The notes: generated by a model from the sequence alone, not told the origin. Positions 41,966 to 50,943 are shown, counted from the first letter of the stretch. The stretch is DNA of 64,000 bases from an uncultured Clostridia bacterium (GCA_946628965.1 CAMOXI010000001.1:57139-121138), one strand, 5' to 3'. Translations and numbers: made by a program.

Positions 41966-43033
41966 ATGAAAGAGGCCATTTTCCATTTTCCCACAGACGG
42001 TAAGCCCGTTTCCTGTGAGCCCATCAAGAGCGGGCACATCAACGAGACCTATCTGATCACCACCGACACCGGCGCGCTGTATATTCTCCAGTGGATCAAC
42101 CAGTATGTCTTCCCCAACGTCAACGCGATCATGAACAACATGTCCGCCATCAGCTCCTATCTGCGGGAGCATGAGGCGGGCAAGAGCAGCATGATCAGCT
42201 ATATCGACACGCTCGACGGCAAGAACTATTACGACGACGGCGAGGGCGGCGCCTGGCGCATCTATCGCTTTGTTCCCAACAGCATCTGCCTGCAGCGGCC
42301 CGAGTGCCCGGCGGACTTCTATGAGTGCGCCCGCGCCTTCGGTCAGTTCCAGTACTCCCTGAACGGCTTTCAGGCCGAAAAACTGGAAGAGACCATTGTG
42401 AACTTCCACAACACCGTGGACCGCTTCCGCCAGCTGCGGGAGGCCGTGGCCAACAACAAGGCCGGGCGGCTGCATGAGGTGGAGGAGGAGGTGCGCTTTG
42501 TGCTGGACCGGGAGGAAAAGGCCTGCCGGCTGCACCATATGCGCGAGGCGGGCATTCTGCCTGTGCGCGCCACCCACAACGACACCAAGATCAACAACGT
42601 CCTGCTGGACAAGGACAGCCGCAGAGCTATCTGCGTCATCGACCTGGACACCGTGATGCCGGGCCTCTCCGCCTTCGATTTCGGCGACGCGATCCGCTTC
42701 GGCGCCTCCACCGCCGCCGAGGACGAGCCGGACCTCAGCAAGGTTCACCTGGATCTGAACCTCTATCGCACCTTTACCCGGGGCTTTCTGGAGGCCTGCC
42801 CCAGCCTGACCGAGGAGGAGGTCAAGGCCCTGCCCCTGGGCGCCTTTACGATGACGCTGGAGGTCGGCCTGCGCTTCCTGGCCGATTATCTGAACGGCGA
42901 CCCCTATTTCTCCATCGACTACCCCGAGCACAACAAGGTGCGCTGCCGCACGCAGTTCAAGCTCATCCGGGACATGGAGGAGCACTGGGACGAGATGTGC
43001 GCCATCGTGGAAGAAGAGCGGGCAAAACAATAA
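41966..43033 (+). CDS. APH-fold kinase, N-acetylhexosamine 1-kinase-like (NahK-like)
   Basis: A 355-residue small-molecule kinase of the aminoglycoside-phosphotransferase fold. The catalytic loop THNDTKINNVL (about residue 200) and metal site DLDTVMPG (about 227) match the NahK subgroup, which phosphorylates GlcNAc and GalNAc at C1. The glycine-rich opening SGHINETYLI (about residue 22) is also typical. A role in amino-sugar salvage is therefore likely; antibiotic resistance is not. Its ribosome binding site is weak. It follows pepT on the same strand. Confidence 0.8.
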   Translation: MKEAIFHFPTDGKPVSCEPIKSGHINETYLITTDTGALYILQWINQYVFPNVNAIMNNMSAISSYLREHEAGKSSMISYIDTLDGKNYYDDGEGGAWRIYRFVPNSICLQRPECPADFYECARAFGQFQYSLNGFQAEKLEETIVNFHNTVDRFRQLREAVANNKAGRLHEVEEEVRFVLDREEKACRLHHMREAGILPVRATHNDTKINNVLLDKDSRRAICVIDLDTVMPGLSAFDFGDAIRFGASTAAEDEPDLSKVHLDLNLYRTFTRGFLEACPSLTEEEVKALPLGAFTMTLEVGLRFLADYLNGDPYFSIDYPEHNKVRCRTQFKLIRDMEEHWDEMCAIVEEERAKQ

Positions 43034-43063
43034 TTGGTTTACAATAATTAAGTTTACATAATT
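43034..43063 (+). repeat. AT-rich degenerate repeat (GTTTACATAA units)
   Basis: Two units (TGGTTTACAATAATT, AAGTTTACATAATTT) directly after the kinase gene, similar to the arrays at 24453 and 46691. Confidence 0.5.
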
Positions 43064-43135
43064 TTATTGTTTTCTATATTGATTGCACTGCCCGGGAATG
43101 ACACAGGAATACTCCTTTTCTTTTACAACGCTTTG

Positions 43136-43144
43136 TGTTAAAAT
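43136..43144 (+). promoter_or_regulatory. extended -10 promoter of the STAS-kinase gene
   Basis: TGTTAAAAT with no convincing -35. It gives a leader of about 40 nt. Confidence 0.5.
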
Positions 43145-43188
43145 AATTAACAGATCATTTTGTATAGGAAACAGAAAGCAGGATGACG

Positions 43189-44376
43189 ATGAGCGAAACA
43201 TACAAGTTTAACTGTTCCGACGGTGTGCTGACGATCTTTCTCTCCGGCCGCATCGATTCCGCGAACGCGGCCGACGCCGAGAAGGAGATCACGGGCATTC
43301 GTTCCGCGAATCCGTGCAAAACGCTGCTCCTGGACTTCGGCGATCTGGGCTATATCTCCAGCGCCGGGCTGCGCGTGATCCTCCGCTGCAAGAAGGCGGT
43401 GGCCGATACGCGGATCGTAAACGTCAAGCCCGAGGTCTATGAAGTGCTGGATATGACCGGCTTTACCGAGATGATGGACGTGCAGAAGGCCTACCGCATC
43501 CTCTCGGTGGAGGGCTGCGAGGTGATCGGCAAGGGCGCCAACGGCGCTGTCTACCGCATCGACCGGGACACCATCGTGAAGGTCTATCTGAACCCGGATT
43601 CCCTGCCGGAGATCCATCGTGAGCGGGAGCTGGCCCGCACGGCCTTTGTGCTGGGCGTGCCCACTGCGATCCCCTATGACGTGGTTCGGATCGAGGGCGG
43701 CGGCTACGGCTCTGTGTTTGAGCTGCTCAACGCCCAGAGCTTCGCCCAGCTCCTCAACAACGGCGAAATGAGCGTGGACGAGGCGGCGAAGCTGAGCGTC
43801 GAGCTGCTGAAAATCATCCACTCCACGGTAGTCAAGCCCGATTCCATGCCGGATATGAAGACTGTCGCGCTGAACTGGGCCGAGTTCCTGAAGGATTATC
43901 TGGATGCAGAGCTCTATCAGAAGCTGCATGCGCTGGTGGAGGCCGTCCCGGCCGATAACCATATGATGCACGGCGACTACCATATCAAAAACGTGATGCT
44001 CCAGAACGGGGAAGTCCTGCTCATCGACATGGACACGCTCTGCCACGGGCACCCGGTCTTCGAGCTCGGCAGTATGTTCAACGCCTACTGCGGCTACAGC
44101 GAGCTGGACAATTCCATCTCCCAGTCCTTCCTGGGCATCCCCCATGAGACGGCCGTGGAATTCTGGCAGAAGTCCCTGCGCCTGTATCTGGACGGCGCGG
44201 ACGAGGAGACCGTGAAGGCGGTGGAGGACAAGGCCAGGATCATCGGCTATACCCGCATCATGCGCCGCCGCATCCGCCGCAAGGGTTTTGAGAGCGAAGA
44301 GGGCCGGGCGGAGATCGAAAACTGCCGCCGCCATCTGGAGGAGCTCCTGCCCCGGGTGGACACGCTGCTCTTTTGA
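43189..44376 (+). CDS. STAS domain - APH-like kinase fusion
   Basis: A 395-residue cytoplasmic protein joining two domains. Residues 1-105 are a STAS (anti-sigma-factor-antagonist) domain. Ser58 in GYISSAGLRVIL lies where SpoIIAA and RsbV are phosphorylated. Residues of about 110-390 form a kinase-like fold with the nucleotide loop GKGANGAVYRI, the catalytic HGDYHIKNVML and the metal-binding LIDMDTL. The ATG at 43189 is preferred (AAAGCAGG six bases upstream); an ATG two codons earlier is in frame. The SpoIIE phosphatase at 9.5 kb is a possible upstream partner, which is inference. A solute-binding lipoprotein gene follows on the same strand. Confidence 0.8.
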   Translation: MSETYKFNCSDGVLTIFLSGRIDSANAADAEKEITGIRSANPCKTLLLDFGDLGYISSAGLRVILRCKKAVADTRIVNVKPEVYEVLDMTGFTEMMDVQKAYRILSVEGCEVIGKGANGAVYRIDRDTIVKVYLNPDSLPEIHRERELARTAFVLGVPTAIPYDVVRIEGGGYGSVFELLNAQSFAQLLNNGEMSVDEAAKLSVELLKIIHSTVVKPDSMPDMKTVALNWAEFLKDYLDAELYQKLHALVEAVPADNHMMHGDYHIKNVMLQNGEVLLIDMDTLCHGHPVFELGSMFNAYCGYSELDNSISQSFLGIPHETAVEFWQKSLRLYLDGADEETVKAVEDKARIIGYTRIMRRRIRRKGFESEEGRAEIENCRRHLEELLPRVDTLLF

Positions 44377-44396
44377 GAAAAGAATCGGAACCGAAA

Positions 44397-44422
44397 TCAG
44401 CCGCGTCAAATGACGCGGCTGA
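44397..44422. terminator. hairpin between the STAS-kinase and lipoprotein genes
   Basis: TCAGCCGCGTCA pairs perfectly with TGACGCGGCTGA. No T run follows on the plus strand, so partial termination or mRNA processing is more likely than a full stop. Confidence 0.5.
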
Positions 44423-44501
44423 AAATTATTATCAGAAAACTGTGACGAAAGGGCACAAAAATACGTTTATATATACAGAGAAAAAACGCATGGAGGAACG
44501 T

Positions 44502-46673
44502 ATGAGACGATTGCTTTGCATGCTGCTGGCCCTTTTCCTGCTGCTGCCGCTCTGCGCCTGCGCTAAAGCGGAGACGGGCAGCGAAGCCGCACCGGCCGGG
44601 GAGACGGTCCCGGGCTATGTGACCGAGGAGATCCAAAAGCCGGAGTGGCTTTCCGACACCGGGAACTACCAGGCCATGGACACCGTGGGCGACCGCATCT
44701 ATGTGGCCGATCACGACGCGGAAGGGCGGCTTATCATCGCCTGCTATGACACGGCGGCGGATTCCTGGCAGCGCTATGATCTGGAAAGCGCCGACGCCCG
44801 CCATCCCAACGCGGAGGTATTGTCCATCGCCGGTCACAGCGCCTGGGCCCTGCTGCGGGAGGGCGTCAGCTGGGAGGAGTATCAGAGCGGGAAGCTTCCG
44901 GAGAAGCTGGGTTATTACCTGCTCACTCTCGACCTGGAGAGCGGAGAGAGCCGCTGTGTGCCGATCCGGATCGAGGGGGACGTGGGCAGCGAGGGGAGCG
45001 ATCCCGTTTTTCAAAGCCTGCTGGCTCTGGACGCCGGGCGCGCCCTGCTCACAGGCTTCGAGCACTGCTATGTGGTGGACAGGGACGCGAACATCCTTTC
45101 CCGCCCGGAGCTTCCGGAACTTGCGACGGGGCTGCTGCGCTTTCGGGTCAACGAGACGCTCTATCTCTGGACACAGAACGGCTACGCGCCCTTTGACGCC
45201 TCTTCGCTCACACTGGGCGCGCCGATCTCCCTGCGCACGGACAGCCCCATCTCCAGCAATGCCGGGCATTTCCTGTGTTCGGAAAACCGGGCGCTCTGCG
45301 AATACGATCCCGCGGCGCAGCAGCTTACGGAGCGTTTCGCCTGGATGGACGTGGCCCTCAGCGTCTGGGAGATGGGCGGCCGGGGCAGCTTTGAAAACGC
45401 GGCAGGTGATCTGTACTATCCCTGCCGCAGCGGCTTTGTGAAGGTTTCGCCGGGCCGCGTGCCGCTTCGCAAAACCCTGACGCTGGCATGCTTCGGCGAC
45501 AGCGGTGCGGATGCCTTCGGCGGCGATCCCACCTACAGCTGCACCATGGAGCTGATGGACGCGATCATCCGCTTCAACCATACGGATCCGGAATACAGAG
45601 TGGAGATCCGGCCCGTGCTGTACGCCGGGGAGCAGGAGCGGGAGCGGATGCTGATCCGGCTTGCCACCGGGAGCGACCTGGACCTGCTGGATACCAGTTT
45701 TCTGCCGGACAACGCGCTGGACGGCGGTGTGCTGACCGATCTGCTGCCGCTGATCGATGCGGATCCCGAACTGAGCCGGGAGGATTTCATCCAGCCCCTG
45801 CTTGCCGCCATGCTGCGAAACGGCGGGCTCTATGAGTATACCTCCCGCTTCACCCTGCTCACCATGAGCACCCATCCCGCGCTGTTTCCGGGACGGGAGT
45901 CCTGGACGGTGGAAACCATTGAAAACCTGATTTCCGCCCATCCGGAGATGGATCCCCTCTGGCACAGCTATGACCGGGAGCTGCTGCTGACGCTGTTCGC
46001 CTGGGCCGCCACGGCGGAGTTCATCGACTGGGAGAGCGGGAACTGCCGTTTTGACAGCCCGGCCTTCGTCCACTGGCTGGAACTCATAAAAGCGCTGCCC
46101 GACGGCGGGCAGTACAGCGAAGAGGCGAAGCTGTTGAACGTTGATTACGACTACGCCTTCAATGCGGGCTTCGGCGCGCGTTACGAGCTGAAGGACGACT
46201 ATGTGATCACGGGCTTTCCCGAGACGGAGGAGACCGGCAGCTACTTTCTAAAGCTCGGCCTCAGTCCCTCTGCCATGCGCCGCACCATGGGCAGCAATAC
46301 TCGCGTCGGCATCCTCGCCTCCGGGCAGAATCAGGACGGCGCCTGGCGCTTTGTGAAGACCCTGATGCAAAACCCGCAGGGGAGCATCAGCGACGGCGTT
46401 TCCGTTTTTCGCGATGAATTCGAGCGGGAGGTGGACGCGGCCATCACCAATACCCGGGACGCCCGCTTTGCCATCGACAACTTCAATGCCGATGACGCGG
46501 CGCGGCTCAGAGAGCAGGTATATGGCACGACGAAGCTGGTGCATGCCGACGATGCATTGCTGCAGGTCATCCGCAGCGAGGCAAACGCCTTTTTTGCCGG
46601 GCAGAAGAGCGCCGAGGAGGCCGCCCGCCAGATCCAGAGCCGCTTGAGTATCTATGTGGCGGAACAGGGCTGA
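44502..46673 (+). CDS. large extracellular solute-binding lipoprotein with N-terminal propeller-like region
   Basis: A 723-residue lipoprotein. The start at 44502 has GGAGG five bases upstream and opens a signal peptide with a lipobox ending at LPLC or CAC (about residues 16-20). Residues of about 40-320 contain repeated W/Y-rich beta segments (DRIYVADHDAEGRL, SAWALLREG, EHCYVVDRDANIL) like a beta-propeller. Residues of about 325-700 resemble a family 1 carbohydrate-type solute-binding protein (TLTLACFGDSG opening, DLDLLDTSFL, GILASGQNQDGAWRFVKTLM). No ABC permease is nearby. It may sense or scavenge sugars for the STAS-kinase system, an inference from neighbourhood. Confidence 0.72.
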   Translation: MRRLLCMLLALFLLLPLCACAKAETGSEAAPAGETVPGYVTEEIQKPEWLSDTGNYQAMDTVGDRIYVADHDAEGRLIIACYDTAADSWQRYDLESADARHPNAEVLSIAGHSAWALLREGVSWEEYQSGKLPEKLGYYLLTLDLESGESRCVPIRIEGDVGSEGSDPVFQSLLALDAGRALLTGFEHCYVVDRDANILSRPELPELATGLLRFRVNETLYLWTQNGYAPFDASSLTLGAPISLRTDSPISSNAGHFLCSENRALCEYDPAAQQLTERFAWMDVALSVWEMGGRGSFENAAGDLYYPCRSGFVKVSPGRVPLRKTLTLACFGDSGADAFGGDPTYSCTMELMDAIIRFNHTDPEYRVEIRPVLYAGEQERERMLIRLATGSDLDLLDTSFLPDNALDGGVLTDLLPLIDADPELSREDFIQPLLAAMLRNGGLYEYTSRFTLLTMSTHPALFPGRESWTVETIENLISAHPEMDPLWHSYDRELLLTLFAWAATAEFIDWESGNCRFDSPAFVHWLELIKALPDGGQYSEEAKLLNVDYDYAFNAGFGARYELKDDYVITGFPETEETGSYFLKLGLSPSAMRRTMGSNTRVGILASGQNQDGAWRFVKTLMQNPQGSISDGVSVFRDEFEREVDAAITNTRDARFAIDNFNADDAARLREQVYGTTKLVHADDALLQVIRSEANAFFAGQKSAEEAARQIQSRLSIYVAEQG

Positions 46674-46690
46674 TCAGGAAGAAAAACGAC

Positions 46691-46788
46691 ACAAGTATAC
46701 ATAATCTAGTATACAAAAATAGAATCGACATAAAATAGTAAACAATAATAAAGTAAACGTAACATAGTAAACAATAAACTGGTTTACA
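46691..46788 (+). repeat. AT-rich degenerate tandem array (AGTAAACATAAT units)
   Basis: About seven imperfect units of 13-15 bp, for example AGTATACATAATCT, AGTATACAAAAAT, AGTAAACAATAATA, AAGTAAACGTAACAT and AGTAAACAATAAACT, ending in GGTTTACATAAA. It lies between two convergent genes. It contrasts sharply with the GC-rich surroundings. Confidence 0.65.
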
Positions 46789-46789
46789 T

Positions 46790-46825
46790 AAAAGAACACC
46801 CGCGGAAAGCCGCGGGTGTTCTTTT
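46790..46825. terminator. bidirectional terminator
   Basis: AAAAGAACACCCGCGG (46790-46805) pairs perfectly with CCGCGGGTGTTCTTTT (46810-46825) around AAAG. It has A and T flanks on both sides and serves two convergent genes. Confidence 0.9.
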
Positions 46826-46843
46826 ATGCAGTTTTGAGATCCA

Positions 46844-47863
46844 TCAGCCCTGCCAGATCTTGCTGCGGTCGATGTCCTTGAGGCTGGCCGCGCCGCACAT
46901 GGTCATGGTGGACTTGAGCTCGCCCACGATCTTGTCCATGAAGACTTTGTAGCCCTCGGCGCCTGCGCCGTAGATGGCGGTGAGCACCGGGCGGCCGATC
47001 AGCACGCCGTCGGCGCCAAGCGCCAGGGCGCGGAACACGTCCACGCCGGAGCGGATGCCGCCGTCCACCAGGATGACGGTCTGACCCTTGACGGCCTCGG
47101 CGATGGCGGGCAGTACTTCCGCAGTGGAGGGCACGCCGCCCTGCACGCGTCCGCCGTGGTTGGAGACGACGATGCCGGCGGCACCGGCCTCCACGGCCTT
47201 GCGCGCGCCGTCCGGGGTCATGATGCCCTTGATGATGAAGGGGATCCCCGCGTAGTCGATAATCTCTTTCATCTCCGCGACGGACTTGCTGCCCGCGTTG
47301 GGGTTCATGGCCTTGAGGAAGGGAAGGCCCGCGCCGTCCACGTCCATGGCGGCGCAGAAGATGCCGGAAGCCTTGACCACGTCCAGCTTTTCAAACACGA
47401 ATTCCTTGTTCCAGGGCTTGATGGTGGGGCAGCCCATGCCGCCGGCCTTGCCCATGTCGACCACGCTGGCCTTCATGATCTCGGGGTCCACGCCGTCGCC
47501 GGTCAGGGCCATGCTGCCGTATTCCGCGGCGGCCTTGACGAGGATGGCGTTATACTCCTGGTCGGTGAACTTGTCGCCGTAGTGCAGCTTCAGCGCACCC
47601 AGCGGGGCGGCGAAGATGGGGACGGAGAACTTGTGGCCAAACATCTCGAAGGAGATGTCAGGTTCCACGTTGGGACACAGGGTGTCCATGTTCACGCAGA
47701 TTTCCTGCCACTTGTCGAAGTTGCGCTGAGCGGTGGGGCCGGGGTACTTGCAGCCGGGGCCGGGCATGGCGTTGCCGCAGGCGCGGCCGTTGCAGACGGG
47801 GCAGGCCTTGCAGTAGGGGCCGATCTGGTCGCGCGCGGCGGCCAGAACTTCATTATAATTCAT
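46844..47863 (-). CDS. FMN-dependent alpha-hydroxy-acid oxidase/dehydrogenase family protein
   Basis: A 339-residue TIM-barrel flavoenzyme of the lactate/glycolate-oxidase superfamily. The start at 47863 has AAAGGAG eight bases upstream. VPIFAAPLGAL, IIKGIMTPDGARKAVEAGA (catalytic Lys region), SNHGGR (substrate His/Arg) and ILVDGGIRSG, GADGVLIGR (FMN phosphate) are conserved. Unusually, the N-terminus carries a Cys cluster, CKACPVCNGRACGNAMPG and then GC (about residues 18-38), which could bind Zn or an iron-sulfur cluster. In an anaerobe it would probably act as a dehydrogenase, not an H2O2-forming oxidase. Substrate unknown. Confidence 0.85.
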   Translation of the reverse strand: MNYNEVLAAARDQIGPYCKACPVCNGRACGNAMPGPGCKYPGPTAQRNFDKWQEICVNMDTLCPNVEPDISFEMFGHKFSVPIFAAPLGALKLHYGDKFTDQEYNAILVKAAAEYGSMALTGDGVDPEIMKASVVDMGKAGGMGCPTIKPWNKEFVFEKLDVVKASGIFCAAMDVDGAGLPFLKAMNPNAGSKSVAEMKEIIDYAGIPFIIKGIMTPDGARKAVEAGAAGIVVSNHGGRVQGGVPSTAEVLPAIAEAVKGQTVILVDGGIRSGVDVFRALALGADGVLIGRPVLTAIYGAGAEGYKVFMDKIVGELKSTMTMCGAASLKDIDRSKIWQG

Positions 47864-47937
47864 AAGTATCGCTCCTTTTGGCATATTTGCGTTTTGCTTA
47901 TCCCTATTAAAACGCAGGGGAGAAACAAAGTCAAGCG

Positions 47938-48837
47938 TTAAGCTTCCGGCGCGGAGAGGCCTGTGCCGTCGAAGGCCGGGATCATCTCGCCTGTCGCGGC
48001 CTCCGGCTCCTGGCAGTAGCCCTCCAGGCCCAGCTTCTGCATATAGGCGATCAGGTTGTCGTTCGTCTCCGGAGAGACGCGGCCCTGCAGCTCGGGAAAG
48101 CGCTCCAGCCCCGGCATGGGGGTATACTGGCTCATAAGGGAGAAGAGTACACTCCCCGCGGGAAACTCCTCTGCGGCAAAGTCCATCACGTCCATCGCGG
48201 CGAGATCCTGCCCCGGCAGGATCAGATGCCGGATCAATACGCCGGAGCGCAGCATGCCCTCGCCATCCAGCTCGACCGGCCCGCGCTGGCGATACATCTC
48301 CCGGATGGCTGCTTTGGCGACCTCCGGATAGTCCGCCGCCGCGCTGTAGCGCTTTGCGGGCTCAGACTTCCAGTATTTGAAGTCGGGCATGTAGACCTGC
48401 ACCAGCCTGTCGAGGAGCCGCAGGGATTCCACGCTCTCATAGCCGGAGCTGTTCCAGACGACCGGAATGCCGAGATCCAGCCCGGACAGAGCCTCGGCGA
48501 TGGGGCGGACGAAATGCGTTCCGGTGACGAGATTGATGTTGTGTACGCCCGTATCCCGCAGGCGCAGGAGCGTCTCGCGCAGAGCAGGCACAGTCAGCGT
48601 CTGCCCGGTGCTTTTGCGGCTGATCTCCCGGTTCTGGCAGAAGACGCAGCGCAGATTGCAGCCGGAGAAGAACACGGCGCCGGAGCCGCGCGTGCCGCTG
48701 ATGCAGGGCTCCTCCCCAAAGTGCGGGGCCGCCCTCGTGACCCGGGGCAGGGCAGGGGAGAGGCACACGCCCCCGCCGGTCTCGTCCGTGCGTCTGGCCC
48801 CGCATCTGCGCGGGCAGTCATTGCAGATCATATCCAT
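47938..48837 (-). CDS. radical SAM protein, PflA-like (COG1313 type)
   Basis: A 299-residue radical SAM protein. The motif is GCNLRCVFCQNREIS near residue 62 (C-x3-C-x2-C). A Cys-rich opening (CNDCPRRCGARR, then GGGVCLS) is typical of the PflA-like COG1313 group, whose targets are mostly unknown. PGQDLAAMDVMDF, MSQYTPMPG and the final PAFDGTGL complete the family pattern. Two ATGs lie six bases apart; 48837 has GGGAG five bases upstream. It starts upstream of the oxidase gene on the same strand (74-bp gap), so they may be cotranscribed. Confidence 0.85.
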   Translation of the reverse strand: MDMICNDCPRRCGARRTDETGGGVCLSPALPRVTRAAPHFGEEPCISGTRGSGAVFFSGCNLRCVFCQNREISRKSTGQTLTVPALRETLLRLRDTGVHNINLVTGTHFVRPIAEALSGLDLGIPVVWNSSGYESVESLRLLDRLVQVYMPDFKYWKSEPAKRYSAAADYPEVAKAAIREMYRQRGPVELDGEGMLRSGVLIRHLILPGQDLAAMDVMDFAAEEFPAGSVLFSLMSQYTPMPGLERFPELQGRVSPETNDNLIAYMQKLGLEGYCQEPEAATGEMIPAFDGTGLSAPEA

Positions 48838-48960
48838 AGCTGCTCCCTGTTCATTTTGACATAAATATCAGCGATTGTGCCAATGATTATACCCTGATTT
48901 TGTCTATTCTGCAAGAACTTGCAAAAAGGGCAAAAAAATGCATGAAATTTAGAAATCTTG

Positions 48961-48969
48961 TGCTAAAAT
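48961..48969 (+). promoter_or_regulatory. extended -10 promoter of trmL
   Basis: TGCTAAAAT, identical to the -10 region at 16671-16679; the -35 is poor. It gives a start near 48976. Confidence 0.55.
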
Positions 48970-49019
48970 GTTGCCGAAGCGGAGAAAGTAATGCTTGAAT
49001 GCGAGCGGAGGCGAGGGCT

Positions 49020-49505
49020 GTGCTGGATATCGTTCTGGTGGAACCGGAGATCCCGCACAACACCGGCGCCATTGCCCGCACCTGCGCCGCCACCGGCGCC
49101 CGTCTGCACCTGATAAAGCCCCTGGGATTTGACATCTCGGACAAGGCGGTCAAGCGCTGCGGACTGGATTACTGGTATCTGGTGGACATCTCCGTGTACG
49201 AGAACCTGGACGAGTTTTTCGCAAAGCACGGCGACCGGAATCTCTTTCTCGCCACCACGAAAGCACCCCGCGCCTATCACGAGGCGGACTTCAGACCCAA
49301 TGTGACGCTGATGTTCGGCAAGGAGACGGCGGGCCTGCCCGAATGGCTGCGGGAGAAGTACCGTGACCGCTGCATCCGCATCCCCATGATCTCGGAGGCG
49401 AGGAGCCTCAACCTCTCCAATTCCGTCGCCATCCTGGCCTATGAGGCGCTGCGCCAGCAGGGCTTTCCGGGCCTTCTGGAGACGGGCAGCATGAAAACCG
49501 AGTAA
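49020..49505 (+). CDS. trmL: tRNA (cytidine(34)-2'-O)-methyltransferase TrmL
   Basis: A 161-residue SPOUT-class methyltransferase that 2'-O-methylates the wobble base of leucine tRNAs. GTG 49020 gives the conserved opening LDIVLVEPEIPHNTGAI and has GGAGG eight bases upstream; an in-frame ATG at 48999 also has a usable GGAGAAAG. The SAM-binding knot segments LMFGKETAGLP and RIPM, then SLNLSNSVAILAYEAL, are intact. It precedes the glycolytic genes with a repeat-containing gap. Confidence 0.93.
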   Translation: MLDIVLVEPEIPHNTGAIARTCAATGARLHLIKPLGFDISDKAVKRCGLDYWYLVDISVYENLDEFFAKHGDRNLFLATTKAPRAYHEADFRPNVTLMFGKETAGLPEWLREKYRDRCIRIPMISEARSLNLSNSVAILAYEALRQQGFPGLLETGSMKTE

Positions 49506-49548
49506 ACCCCGTGATCCCTGCGCGTCCCCACACCCGCACGGCGGGATG

Positions 49549-49635
49549 CTCTCCTTACACAGGGGAGCAACTGTGCGCAAAAATCTAGCAACCTCTCAGT
49601 CAGCTTTGCTGACAGCTCCCCTTGTACAGGGGAGC
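49549..49635. repeat. hairpin repeats (CAGTCAGC and GCTCCCCT families)
   Basis: Three stems: GCTCTCCT/AGGGGAGC, GTCAGC-TTT-GCTGAC and GCTCCCCT/AGGGGAGC. The second and third form a motif common in Clostridia intergenic repeats. They fill the 172-bp gap before pgk. Confidence 0.6.
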
Positions 49636-49677
49636 CTAATAGGAAACTGGTTTTAAATTTTTTAAGGAGGATACAGC

Positions 49678-50943
49678 ATGAACTACAACAAGAAGACCAT
49701 CTACGATGTAGACGTTAAGGGCAAGAAGGTTCTTGTCCGCTGCGACTTCAACGTTCCTCAGGACAAAAAGACCGGCGAGATCACCAGCGACAAGCGCATC
49801 GTCGCCGCTCTGCCCACGCTCAAGTACCTGCTCGAGCACGGCGCCGCCGTCATCGCCTGCTCTCACCTGGGCAAGCCCGTTGCCACCTTCGACAGCTATG
49901 TGAAAAAGCAGGTCGAGAAGGGCAAGAACGAGGCCGACATCACCAAGGAAGAGTGGGAGAAGTCCCTCAAGAAGCTGACCCTGGCTCCCGTCGCCAAGCG
50001 CCTGAGCGAGCTGCTGGGCCAGGACGTGATCTTTGCCGCCGACACCATCGGTGAGGACGCCCAGGCCAAGGCCGCCGCGCTGCAGCCCGGCCAGATCCTC
50101 CTGCTCGAGAATCTCCGCTTCGCCAAGGGTGAGACCAAGAACGATCCCGCTTTTGCCAAGGCCCTGGCCGACATGGCCGAGATCTATGTGTCCGACGCGT
50201 TCGGCACCGTGCACCGCGCCCACGCCTCCACCGCCGGCGTCGCGGCCTATCTGCCCGCCTACTCCGGCCTGCTGGTAGACAAGGAGCTCTCCGTCATGGG
50301 CAAGGCTCTTGACGATCCCAAGCGTCCCTTCGTCGCGGTCCTCGGCGGCGCCAAGGTCTCCGACAAGATCAACGTCATCAACAACCTCCTCGAGAAGGCC
50401 GACACCATCATCATCGGCGGCGGCATGGCCTACACCTTCAAGAAGGCCCAGGGCTTTGAGATCGGCCAGTCCCTGCTGGAAGCCGACCGCATCGACTACG
50501 CCAAGGACATGATCGCCAAGGCCGAGGCCAAGGGCGTCAAGTTCCTGCTGCCCGTTGACAACTACTGCGCTGCCGAGTTCTCCGCAGACGCGGAGCCCGT
50601 CCTCGTCGAGGGCAACATCCCCGAGAACCTGATGGGCATGGACATCGGCCCCAAGACCCAGGAGATGTTTGCCGCGGCCGTCAAGGGCGCCGGCACCATC
50701 GTCTGGAACGGACCCATGGGCGTGTTTGAGTTTGAGAAGTTCGCCGGCGGCACCAAGGCCATGGCCCGCGCCCTGGCTGAGAGCGGCGCTGTCACCATCG
50801 TCGGCGGCGGCGACTCCGCTTCTGCCGTAGAGAAGCTCGGCTTTGCCGACAAGATCACCCACATCTCCACCGGCGGCGGCGCCTCCCTGGAGTTCCTGGA
50901 AGGCAAGGAGCTGCCCGGCGTGGCCTGCCTGCTCGACGCGTAA
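49678..50943 (+). CDS. pgk: phosphoglycerate kinase
   Basis: A 421-residue glycolytic enzyme converting 1,3-bisphosphoglycerate and ADP to 3-phosphoglycerate and [14 protein letters not shown] (about residue 19), SHLGKP, the hinge region and the nucleotide loop [13 protein letters not shown] near the C-terminus are intact. AAGGAGG precedes the start. Codon choice is strongly biased, which suggests high expression. tpiA and gpmI follow on the same strand; gapA and eno, often in this operon, are not in the window. Confidence 0.98.
   Translation: MNYNKKTIYDVDVKGKKVLVRCDFNVPQDKKTGEITSDKRIVAALPTLKYLLEHGAAVIACSHLGKPVATFDSYVKKQVEKGKNEADITKEEWEKSLKKLTLAPVAKRLSELLGQDVIFAADTIGEDAQAKAAALQPGQILLLENLRFAKGETKNDPAFAKALADMAEIYVSDAFGTVHRAHASTAGVAAYLPAYSGLLVDKELSVMGKALDDPKRPFVAVLGGAKVSDKINVINNLLEKADTIIIGGGMAYTFKKAQGFEIGQSLLEADRIDYAKDMIAKAEAKGVKFLLPVDNYCAAEFSADAEPVLVEGNIPENLMGMDIGPKTQEMFAAAVKGAGTIVWNGPMGVFEFEKFAGGTKAMARALAESGAVTIVGGGDSASAVEKLGFADKITHISTGGGASLEFLEGKELPGVACLLDA

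Noticed and set aside
41966..43033. Aminoglycoside resistance gene call
   Set aside because: The APH fold is present, but THNDTKINNVL and DTVMPG match the NahK-type sugar kinases.
46691..46788. CRISPR array
   Set aside because: Units are only 13-15 bp, degenerate and without spacers, and no cas genes are present.
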